A stretch of DNA of 62,626 nt from Streptomyces sp. SID12488 (GTDB lineage Bacteria; Actinomycetota; Actinomycetes; Streptomycetales; Streptomycetaceae): assembly GCF_010548275.1 (NCBI RefSeq), contig NZ_JAAGLT010000043.1:1-62626 (forward strand), given 5' to 3'. Shown in pieces: positions 30,976-38,463 of this stretch. Made by a program: the position numbers and the translations under genes. The number at the start of each line of letters is the position of its first letter. The stretch's first letter is position 1. Under the pieces are notes generated by a model. It saw only the letters and a program-made list of their open reading frames with translations. It ran no database searches and was not told the origin of the DNA.

Positions 30976-32667
30976 ATGAGCGACAGCGAGACCGTGCCAT
31001 CGGCCACCACGGCGGTCACCGCGAGGGCCATCACGGAGTCCTTGCCACCGGCAAACGCGCCCGCCTCACCACCCCCTGCGCCTGGGAGCGCTCCCGCGCT
31101 TCCCCGGCCCGCCCTGGAGATCGCCGCCGGATACGCCTTCACCGGCCCGGCGCTCGATCTGGGCGCCCTGCTGTGGGACGGGACGTGCCTCCCGGACGCC
31201 CAGATCCGCATCCCGCTCCCCATGCTCAACCGGCACGGTCTGGTCGCGGGGGCCACCGGCACCGGCAAGACCAAGACGCTCCAGCTGATCGCCGAACAGC
31301 TCAGCGCCCAAGGTGTGCCCGTTTTCCTGGCCGATGTGAAGGGTGACGTCTCCGGGATCTCCGCGCCGGGGACGATGAACGACAGGGTCGGGTCCCGTGC
31401 GGCCGAGGTGCACCAGAGGTGGGCGGCGACCGGCTTCCCCGCCGAGTTCTACGCCCTCGGGGGCCTCGGACACGGCATCCCGGTGCGGGCCACGATCACC
31501 AGTTTCGGCCCGGTGCTGCTGTCCAAGGTGCTCCAGCTCAATCAGACCCAGGAGCAGTCGCTCGGCCTGGTCTTCCACTACGCCGACCAGAAGGGGCTGG
31601 AGCTGCTCGACCTGAAGGACCTGCGGGCCGTCGTCGCCTTCCTCACCTCCGACGAGGGCAAGGAGGAACTGAAGGGCATCGGCGGACTCTCCACGGCCAC
31701 GGCCGGGGTGATCCTGCGTTCCCTCACCGCCTTCGAGGCGCAGGGCATGGCGGACTTCTTCGGCGAACCGGAGTTCGACACGGCCGAGCTGCTGTGTACG
31801 GCGTCGGACGGCCGGGGCATGGTCTCGGTCCTCGAACTGCCCGCCGTACAGGACCGGCCGCAGCTGTTCTCCACCTTCCTGATGTGGCTGCTGGCCGACC
31901 TCTTCCACGACCTCCCGGAGGTCGGCGACTCCGACAAACCCAAGCTCGTCTTCTTCTTCGACGAGGCGCATCTGCTCTTCAACGACGCGTCGAAGGCCTT
32001 CCTCGACGCGATCACCCAGACCGTGCGCCTCATCCGCTCGAAGGGCGTGGGAATCTTCTTCGTGACGCAGACGCCGAAGGACGTCCCCGCCGATGTCCTC
32101 GCCCAGCTCGGCAACCGGGTCCAGCACGCGCTGCGCGCCTTCACCCCGGACGACCAGAAGGCCCTCAGGGCCACGGTGAAGACCTTCCCGAACTCGGCGT
32201 ACGACCTGGAGGAACTGCTCACCGGCCTCGGAACGGGCGAGGCGGTGGTCACCGTCCTGAGCGAGAAGGGCGCCCCGACCCCGGTCGCCGCGACCCGTCT
32301 GCGCGCCCCCGAGTCCCTGATGGGCCCGGTCGACGCGGCGGTTCTCGACCAGGCGGTCAGGGACTCGCAGCTCTACGACCGTTACGCACAGGCTGTGGAC
32401 AGGGAGTCGGCGTACGAGAAGCTGACGGCGGCGAAGCCGTCCGATGGAGCGGGTGGAGCGGGTGGAGCAAAGGGCCCGGACGAGATGAGGCCCGCGGGGC
32501 CAAAGGCGTCCGAGGAGCGAGGGGAGTCCAAGCCCAGGGAGGACCCTTCCATGGTGGAACAGGTGGTGGGCAGCGGGGTGTTCAAGTCCCTGGCCCGGTC
32601 CCTCGGCACCCAGATCGGCCGGGAGATCACCCGTTCCCTCTTCGGCACGGCCCGGCGGAGGCGGTAG
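30976..32667 (+). CDS. HerA/DUF853-type ATPase
   Basis: A 563-aa P-loop protein from ATG 30976 (GAGGGG). After a Pro/Ala-rich N-terminus comes Walker A GATGTGKTKT (about residues 92-101), then FLADVKGDVSG, a long helical insert, Walker B KLVFFFDEAHLLF, and the sensor region VGIFFVTQTPKDVP. The C-terminus has a Gly-rich linker and a basic patch (RSLFGTARRRR). DUF853 proteins are HerA-FtsK relatives thought to be DNA translocases. HerA usually works with a NurA nuclease, but none is nearby; the HhH-GPD repair protein is the closest DNA-related gene. Confidence 0.88.
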   Translation: MSDSETVPSATTAVTARAITESLPPANAPASPPPAPGSAPALPRPALEIAAGYAFTGPALDLGALLWDGTCLPDAQIRIPLPMLNRHGLVAGATGTGKTKTLQLIAEQLSAQGVPVFLADVKGDVSGISAPGTMNDRVGSRAAEVHQRWAATGFPAEFYALGGLGHGIPVRATITSFGPVLLSKVLQLNQTQEQSLGLVFHYADQKGLELLDLKDLRAVVAFLTSDEGKEELKGIGGLSTATAGVILRSLTAFEAQGMADFFGEPEFDTAELLCTASDGRGMVSVLELPAVQDRPQLFSTFLMWLLADLFHDLPEVGDSDKPKLVFFFDEAHLLFNDASKAFLDAITQTVRLIRSKGVGIFFVTQTPKDVPADVLAQLGNRVQHALRAFTPDDQKALRATVKTFPNSAYDLEELLTGLGTGEAVVTVLSEKGAPTPVAATRLRAPESLMGPVDAAVLDQAVRDSQLYDRYAQAVDRESAYEKLTAAKPSDGAGGAGGAKGPDEMRPAGPKASEERGESKPREDPSMVEQVVGSGVFKSLARSLGTQIGREITRSLFGTARRRR

Positions 32668-32702
32668 CCACCGGGCACCGGGCCCCGTCGCCCGCTCGGC
32701 GC

Positions 32703-33296
32703 CTACTTGCCGGCGGCCTTCGCGGCCTTCGCCGCCGCCTTCATCTCCTGCTTGTGGGCCCGGACCTTCGTCAGGGACTCCGGGCCGGTGATGTCGGCGA
32801 CGGAGCGGAAGGACTTCGCCTCGCCGTACGCGCCGGCCGCCTCGCGCCAGCCCTTGGGCCGGACACCGAGCTGTTTGCCGAGGAGGGCCAGGAAGATCTG
32901 GGCCTTCTGCTTGCCGAAGCCCGGCAGGTCGCTGAGGCGCTTCAGCAGCTCCTCGCCGGTCGCCGCGTCCCGCCAGACTCCCTCGGCGTCACCGTCGTAG
33001 TGCTCGACGAGGTACTGGCAGAGCTGCTGAACGCGCTTGGCCATCGAGCCCGGGTACCGGTGCACGGCAGGCTTGTCGGAGAGGAGCGCGGCGAAGGCCT
33101 CGGGGTCGTACGCCGCGATCTCGTGCGCGTCGAGATCGTCGGCGCCGAGGCGCTGGACGATGGTCGCCGGCCCCTTGAACGCCCACTCCATCGGAACCTG
33201 CTGGTCCAGCAGCATTCCGGTCAGCGCGGCGAGCGGACTGCGGCCGAGGAGCGCGTCGGCCTCGGGGTCCTGGGCGAGGTGGAGAGTGACGTCCAT
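32703..33296 (-). CDS. HhH-GPD-type base-excision repair protein
   Basis: A 197-aa protein of an actinobacterial HhH-GPD family. It has ALTGMLLDQQVPMEWAFKGP near the N-terminus and the helix-hairpin-helix LSDLPGFGKQKAQIFLALLG (about residues 122-141). A Lys/Ala-rich tail (KQEMKAAAKAAKAAGK) could contact DNA. No iron-sulfur Cys cluster is seen, unlike EndoIII. A DNA-glycosylase role is inferred from the fold; the lesion is unknown. Confidence 0.85.
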   Translation of the reverse strand: MDVTLHLAQDPEADALLGRSPLAALTGMLLDQQVPMEWAFKGPATIVQRLGADDLDAHEIAAYDPEAFAALLSDKPAVHRYPGSMAKRVQQLCQYLVEHYDGDAEGVWRDAATGEELLKRLSDLPGFGKQKAQIFLALLGKQLGVRPKGWREAAGAYGEAKSFRSVADITGPESLTKVRAHKQEMKAAAKAAKAAGK

Positions 33297-33350
33297 GGTT
33301 CGATCATGCCCCGATCGGGGCAGGGGTGCGCGGTTGTGCGCGGTCGTCGG

Positions 33351-34100
33351 CTACGGCTGCCAGTACCCGAGCCCGTGCACCCGCTGCTTCGGCAGCCCGG
33401 CCTCCTTGCGGAAGTAGCTGGTCAGGGAACGGGTCGTGACCGTGTCGCAGGCTGTCCAGACGTACGGGTCGGCGGTGTGCCGCAGGAGGTCCGGGAAGGC
33501 GGAGCGGACCTCGGAGACCAGGTGGGCGCCCGCGTCCCGGCGGGGCACCGGGCGGAGGTCGTGGCGGTCGGGGGTGATGCGGAAGGGGTAGCCGTCGATG
33601 CCGTGGTCCGACTCGAACCAGATCGTCGCCGGGGCCGAACCCAGCGTGTCCAGGAGGGAGTTGAGCGCTGGCAGCGATGCCGGGTCGCCGATCGCGAAGA
33701 CGTGCGAGGGCTCCGGCTGGGGCCGCGTGAAGCCGGTTCCCTGGACCGTCGCCTCGATGGTGTCCCCGGGCTTCGCCGCCCGCGCCCAGTCGCTGGCGCA
33801 TCCGTCGTGGAGCGCGAACTCGAGTCCGAACGTGCCGGTTTCGGGATCCGGGTCGACCAGGGTGTACGCCCGCTGGTGCGGCTTGCCCGCGTTGTCGAAC
33901 CACAGCCGGACCCACATCGTGGGGTGGACGCCGGTGGCCGAAAGCATGCCCCCGTCGGTGAGCTGGAGGCGCCGGTAGTGCGGGGTGACGTCCTCGGCGT
34001 CCGTCACGGTGAACACGAAGTCCTTGCCCCGGAAGAGCTTGAGGACCGCGCCCTCCCAGCCGCGTCCCTGCGCCTGTCCTCGCGCCTGCCCCTGCGCCAT
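33351..34100 (-). CDS. Siderophore-interacting protein (FAD-dependent ferric-siderophore reductase family)
   Basis: A 249-aa protein from ATG 34100 (GAGGTGAAG upstream). It has the SIP family N-terminal FAD-binding barrel (VTPHYRRLQL, KPHQRAYTLVDPDPE) and a C-terminal NAD(P)H-binding part (HVFAIGDPASLPAL, WTACDTVTTRSL). These enzymes release iron by reducing the ferric-siderophore in the cytosol. A near-consensus iron box sits 40 bp upstream. The gene is divergent from the acylase-acetyltransferase fusion, so both are probably derepressed together when iron is scarce. Confidence 0.9.
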   Translation of the reverse strand: MAQGQARGQAQGRGWEGAVLKLFRGKDFVFTVTDAEDVTPHYRRLQLTDGGMLSATGVHPTMWVRLWFDNAGKPHQRAYTLVDPDPETGTFGLEFALHDGCASDWARAAKPGDTIEATVQGTGFTRPQPEPSHVFAIGDPASLPALNSLLDTLGSAPATIWFESDHGIDGYPFRITPDRHDLRPVPRRDAGAHLVSEVRSAFPDLLRHTADPYVWTACDTVTTRSLTSYFRKEAGLPKQRVHGLGYWQP

Positions 34101-34140
34101 GGTTTCTTCACCTCTCGCGTACGCTTCCCACACGGATTAC

Positions 34141-34159
34141 TTAGGTAAGCCTAACCTAA
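34141..34159. promoter_or_regulatory. Iron box (DmdR/IdeR operator) between divergent genes
   Basis: TTAGGTAAGCCTAACCTAA matches the actinobacterial iron-box consensus TTAGGTTAGGCTAACCTAA at 17 of 19 positions and is itself a near-perfect palindrome. It lies between the starts at 34100 (minus) and 34191 (plus), able to control both. DmdR and IdeR repress with Fe2+ bound. Confidence 0.88.
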
Positions 34160-34190
34160 TACACAGTTTCGGACCCGTGAGGATACAGAT

Positions 34191-36962
34191 ATGGCCACCG
34201 AGATCTACCGCGACGCCTGGGGGATCCCGCACCTGCGTGCGGGCGACGCGTTCGAACTCGCCCGTGGCCAGGGCCGTGTCACCGCCCTCGACCGGGCCTG
34301 GCAGCTTGAGGTCGAGCGACACCGCGCCCAGGGCACCTCGGCCGCGTTCCTCGGGGCCGAGGCGGTCGGCTGGGACGTGTTCGCCCGACGCACCCGCCTC
34401 GACGACACCGCCCGATGCTGCTACGCCACCCTGGAGACACGGGACCCCGAAGCCGCCGCCTGGGTACGGGCGTACGTGAACGGGGTCAACGAGGGGCTGG
34501 TGCAAGGGGCCGCCGCCGCACCCGAGTTCGCCGCGACCGGGCTCGCCCCCGGCCGCTGGGAGCCCTGGACCCCGCTCGGCGTCTGGCTCGCCACGCACAT
34601 CCTGTTCGCCGGTTTCCCGGCCAAGCTCTGGCGCGAACAGGTCGCGGCACATCTCGGCGCCGACGCCATCGCCCTGTTCGCCACCGACGGACCCGGCACC
34701 TCCGGCAGCAACGGCTGGCTGGTGAGCGGCGAACGCTCGGTCACCGGGCTCCCGTTGATCGCGGGCGACCCGCACCGCTACATCGAGGCTCCCGGCGTCT
34801 ATCAACAAGTCCAGCTGTCCTGCCCCGAGTTCGACGTCATCGGGCTGGCCGTCCCGGGCGTTCCCGGCATCGCCCACTTCGGCCACACGGGCACGGTCGC
34901 CTGGGCCATCACCAACGCCATGGCCGACTACCAGGACCTGTACGTGGAGCGACTTCGCCGTACGGGGACTCCCCTTAGCGGCGCTCCCCTTACAGGTAAG
35001 GGAGTTGAGGTCCTCGATCCCGACGGGGAGTGGCGGTCGGCCGACGTGCACACGGAGGTCGTCGAGGTCGCGGGCGGTGAGCCGGTCGAGGTGGAGGTGA
35101 TCGAGACCGGGCGGGGACCGGTGGTGATCGGCCCCGACGAACATTCCGACGAACATTCCGACACACATTCCGGCGATCATGCAGAAACGATTAGTCTGCG
35201 TTATCCGCCCCGCGTCACAGGCGACCTCGGCTTCTCCGCCCTACTCCCCCTTCTCCGCGCCCGCCGTGTCGACGACGTCGACCGTGCCGTCGATCTGTGG
35301 GCCGAGCCCGTCAATGTCGTCCAGGCCGCCGACACCGAGGGTGGGCTGCTGCACCGGGTCGCGGGCCATGTCCCCGTCCGGGCCGAGGCCAACCGGACCC
35401 GGCTGGTGCGGGCCTGGGAGCCCGGTCACGAGTGGCACGGCCGGCGCGAGACGCCGTACGGCACCGTCGACGACGGCCTCGCCGTCATGGCCAACCAGCG
35501 TGGGCCCGCGACCTCCCTCGGCGTCGAGTTCGCGCCGCCGCACCGGGCGGCCCGGATCCGCGCCCTGCTGGAGGAGAAGGCCCAGTGGTCGGCGGCCGAG
35601 CTGCCCGCCCTCCACATGGACACCCACCTCGCCTCCGCCGGCCCGCTCCTCGACCTGCTCGCCGCCCTCGACAGCCCCGACCGCCTCACGGTCGAGGAGG
35701 CCGCCCTCCGCGACCAACTCCTGCGCTGGGACCGCCGGATGGACGCCGACAGCACGGAGGCAGCGTCGTACGCGGCCCTGCGTTCCGCCGTCGTACGGCG
35801 CCTCGCCGCCCACCCCGCCTTCGCCGCACTGGCCGTCCCACCCCCGTACCCCGAGGTCTTCCTCCCCTGGCTCGCCCTGCTCCCCCGGATCGCCTTCGCG
35901 CTCGAAGGGCTCCTGAAAGCACGGGAGTTGTACGGGATCGATCGCGCCGCCGCAGTAAGGGAAGCCCTTGCCGAGGTGGCTGCCGAGCCGATGACCGGGG
36001 CCGTTACCTGGGGCGAGCGCCACCGGCTGGCCCCCTGGCGGGCACCGGCCACTTCCTCGCACTACTCGCACTCCGCGTACGACGAACCGGGGCTCTCCGG
36101 CGACCACGACTGTGTGCTCTGCACGTCCTCCGTCCCCGGGCTCAGCGACCTCAGCGCGCGCGGGCCCGCCGCCAGGTACGTCTGGGACCTGGCCCGGCGT
36201 GAGGACAGCCTCTGGGTGGTGCCCTTCGGGGCCTCCGGGGTACCGGACTCCGCCCACCACCGCGATCAACTCCCGCTGTGGACAAGGGGGGAACTCGTCC
36301 CGGTCGTCACCGACTGGGCGCGGCTGACGCGGGAGTACCCGCCGAGGCCGAGGCCGACGTCGACGTACGAGACCCGTGCCGCCGTGCACGAGCAGGTGGC
36401 CGGCGGGTTCGGGACCGTGCGGGTCCTGCGGCTGGACCCCGTCGCCGACGCCGGTGTGGTGCACGGTTGGGTGAGTGAGCCGCGGGCCGGGTTCTGGGGC
36501 ATGAACGGGCTCAGCGAGGAGCAGGTCGCCGAGATCTACGCCCACTTGGACGCCCTCGACACCCATCACGCCTACCTGTTGGTGCAGGACGGTACGCCGG
36601 TCGGGCTCCTCCAGACCTACGAGCCCGGGGCCGACCGGGTGAGCGAGTGCTACGACGTCGAGCCCGGCGACATCGGCGTACATCTGCTGCTCGCGCCCGC
36701 CGGGGCGGAGGGCGGGCGGCCGGGGTGGTCGGCCGCGCTGATGGCGGTGCTGGCGGAGTACGTGCTGGTCGGGCTCGGGCACCGGCGGGTCGTGGTCGAT
36801 CCCGATGTGGGGAACGAGAAGGCCGTCGCCCGATTTCTGCGGCAGGGGTTCGTGGCCGGGCCGGTTGTCGTCCTGCCCGAGATCGACCTGCCCGACGTGT
36901 ACCTGCCGGAGAAGCGGGCCCAACTGGCGTTTCTTACCCGGGAGGTAGCTTTTCCCGGGTGA
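34191..36962 (+). CDS. Penicillin acylase-family Ntn hydrolase fused to a siderophore-type acetyltransferase
   Basis: A 923-aa protein without signal peptide. Residues about 1-720 are a penicillin acylase-family amidase: GIPHLRAGDAFELARGQGRV in the alpha part, then the autocleavage and nucleophile site TSGSNGWLVSGER (likely Ser173), GDPHRYIEAPG, and VAWAITNAMADYQDL. Residues about 738-923 are a GNAT domain of the IucB/AlcB/RhbD type (VHGWVSEPRAGFWGM, LLLAPAG, RRVVVDPDVGNEKAVARFL). Those enzymes acylate hydroxylysine-type amines in siderophore synthesis. The iron box upstream fits that role. One chain thus joins an amide-hydrolysing and an amide-forming domain. The next gene overlaps by GTGA. 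Confidence 0.9.
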   Translation: MATEIYRDAWGIPHLRAGDAFELARGQGRVTALDRAWQLEVERHRAQGTSAAFLGAEAVGWDVFARRTRLDDTARCCYATLETRDPEAAAWVRAYVNGVNEGLVQGAAAAPEFAATGLAPGRWEPWTPLGVWLATHILFAGFPAKLWREQVAAHLGADAIALFATDGPGTSGSNGWLVSGERSVTGLPLIAGDPHRYIEAPGVYQQVQLSCPEFDVIGLAVPGVPGIAHFGHTGTVAWAITNAMADYQDLYVERLRRTGTPLSGAPLTGKGVEVLDPDGEWRSADVHTEVVEVAGGEPVEVEVIETGRGPVVIGPDEHSDEHSDTHSGDHAETISLRYPPRVTGDLGFSALLPLLRARRVDDVDRAVDLWAEPVNVVQAADTEGGLLHRVAGHVPVRAEANRTRLVRAWEPGHEWHGRRETPYGTVDDGLAVMANQRGPATSLGVEFAPPHRAARIRALLEEKAQWSAAELPALHMDTHLASAGPLLDLLAALDSPDRLTVEEAALRDQLLRWDRRMDADSTEAASYAALRSAVVRRLAAHPAFAALAVPPPYPEVFLPWLALLPRIAFALEGLLKARELYGIDRAAAVREALAEVAAEPMTGAVTWGERHRLAPWRAPATSSHYSHSAYDEPGLSGDHDCVLCTSSVPGLSDLSARGPAARYVWDLARREDSLWVVPFGASGVPDSAHHRDQLPLWTRGELVPVVTDWARLTREYPPRPRPTSTYETRAAVHEQVAGGFGTVRVLRLDPVADAGVVHGWVSEPRAGFWGMNGLSEEQVAEIYAHLDALDTHHAYLLVQDGTPVGLLQTYEPGADRVSECYDVEPGDIGVHLLLAPAGAEGGRPGWSAALMAVLAEYVLVGLGHRRVVVDPDVGNEKAVARFLRQGFVAGPVVVLPEIDLPDVYLPEKRAQLAFLTREVAFPG

Positions 36963-37495
36963 CCCCGACTTCAGGACAGCCGACAGGACAGCCGACAGGA
37001 CAGTCGGCAGGGCAACCGACGCCCGCCGATCTGATCGCCCACTACGGACTGGAGCCGATCCCGCGTGAGGGCGGGCTGTTCCGGCGTACGTGGGCGGGGC
37101 CCGAGCGGGCCGACGGGCGGCCGGAGGGCTCGGCCATCGTCGCGCTGCTCACCGCCGAGCCCGGCGAATTCTCGGCGCTGCACAGGCTGCCGTCGGACGA
37201 GGTCTGGCACTTCTACCTCGGCGACCCGTTGGAACTGCTGCTCCTCGCACCGGACGGCACCTCCCGGACGGCCGTCCTCGGGCCCGGCCTCCTGCACGGG
37301 CAGGAGCCGCAGCTGACCATTCCCGCCGGGACCTGGATGGGCGCGCGGGTCGTCGAGGGCGGCGCGTGGACGTTCTTCGGGTGCACGATGGCGCCCGGGT
37401 TCACGTACGAGGGGTACGAGCACGGGGACGCCGTCGAACTGGCCGCGCGTTATCCGGCCGAGGCGGCTCGCATCGAGGCACTGTGTCGCCCATGA
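36959..37495 (+). CDS. Cupin protein of the DUF985 family
   Basis: A 178-aa protein; GTG 36959 overlaps the previous stop (GTGA), implying translational coupling. The N-terminus holds short GQPTGQ repeats. The body is a DUF985 double-stranded beta-helix: LIAHYGLEPIPREGGLFRRT, SALHRLPSDEVWHFYLGDP (metal-site His/Glu region), GVT-type turn replaced by GQEPQLTIPAGTWMGA, and FFGCTMAPGFTYEGY. The reaction is not established. Its position makes it part of the iron-box-controlled transcript. Confidence 0.85.
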   Translation: MTPTSGQPTGQPTGQSAGQPTPADLIAHYGLEPIPREGGLFRRTWAGPERADGRPEGSAIVALLTAEPGEFSALHRLPSDEVWHFYLGDPLELLLLAPDGTSRTAVLGPGLLHGQEPQLTIPAGTWMGARVVEGGAWTFFGCTMAPGFTYEGYEHGDAVELAARYPAEAARIEALCRP

Positions 37496-38367
37496 GTCCA
37501 ACCGTGAGTCCATCCCCGAGGCCATCCATGAGTCCCTCCGTGAGTCCATCCGTGAGTTCTGCGACTCTTCTCGGCGGTCAGGTCGCCCTTGTCACCGGGG
37601 GCGGTGGCGGGATCGGGCGCGGGATCGCGCTGCGCTTGGCGGCGGAGGGAGCCGCGGTCGCCGTGCACTGCCGGACGTCGGACGAGGGTGCGCGGGAAGT
37701 GGCCGCGCGGATCGAGGCGTCGGGCGGACGGGCTGTCGTGCTGCGGGGCGATCTCACGGCCGAGGACGAGTGCCGACGGGTGGTGCGGGAGGCCGCCGAG
37801 TGGGGTGGCGGGCGGCTTGACGCGCTGGTCAACAACGCGGGTGCGCAGCCGGTCCAGGAGCTGGCCGGGATGACGGTCGCGGACTGGCGTGCTGTCGTCG
37901 ACACCAACCTCCTCAGCGTCTTCGCCTGTACGCAGGCCGCCGCGGAGGTCATGCGCGAGCAGGACGACCAGGGCGGGATCGGGGTCGGGAGTGGGAGTGG
38001 GATCGGGAGTGGGGGCAGTGTCACCCACATCGCGTCCATCGAGGCCGGGCATCCGGCGCCCGGTCACGCGCACTACTCCGCCTCCAAGGCGGCGGTCTTG
38101 GCGCACGCCCGGTCGGCGGCGCTGGAGTACGGGCAGTACGGCATCCGCGTCAACACCGTCTCGCCCGGGCTCATCGACCGGGAAGGGCTGGCGGACGACT
38201 GGCCGGAGGGGGTGCGGCGTTGGCAACAGGCCGCGCCCGTACGGAGGTTGGGGCGGCCCGAGGACATCGGCGACGCGTGTGTGTTCCTCGCCTCCCGGCT
38301 GGCGTCCTGGGTGAGTGGCCACGACCTGGTCGTGGACGGCGGGGTGTCCGCCCGTCCCACGTGGTGA
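37492..38367 (+). CDS. Short-chain dehydrogenase/reductase
   Basis: A 291-aa classical SDR from ATG 37492 (ATGA overlap with the cupin gene). The first 25 residues are MSPxVSP-type repeats with several ATG or GTG start options. The Rossmann motif TGGGGGIGRG, NNAG (LVNNAGAQ), Ser in THIASIEA, and catalytic Tyr/Lys in YSASK are intact. A Gly/Ser-rich slippage-prone insert (GIGVGSGSGIGSGG) sits just before the catalytic Ser strand. It probably oxidises or reduces an alcohol or ketone with NAD(P). The substrate is unknown; it is third in the iron-box unit. Confidence 0.88.
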   Translation: MSPTVSPSPRPSMSPSVSPSVSSATLLGGQVALVTGGGGGIGRGIALRLAAEGAAVAVHCRTSDEGAREVAARIEASGGRAVVLRGDLTAEDECRRVVREAAEWGGGRLDALVNNAGAQPVQELAGMTVADWRAVVDTNLLSVFACTQAAAEVMREQDDQGGIGVGSGSGIGSGGSVTHIASIEAGHPAPGHAHYSASKAAVLAHARSAALEYGQYGIRVNTVSPGLIDREGLADDWPEGVRRWQQAAPVRRLGRPEDIGDACVFLASRLASWVSGHDLVVDGGVSARPTW

Positions 38368-38463
38368 AGACCACGGCGAATACGGTTCCGGCGGGGTGAG
38401 CGGGGCGTCAGGATCGTCCGTACGTATACGAGAGCCGAAAAGTCCCGAAGACGGAGAAGGTAC

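Noticed and set aside
31419..34148. 909-codon plus-strand frame crossing HerA-like, HhH-GPD and SIP genes
   Set aside because: It overlaps three confirmed genes in other frames or strands and shows no domain.
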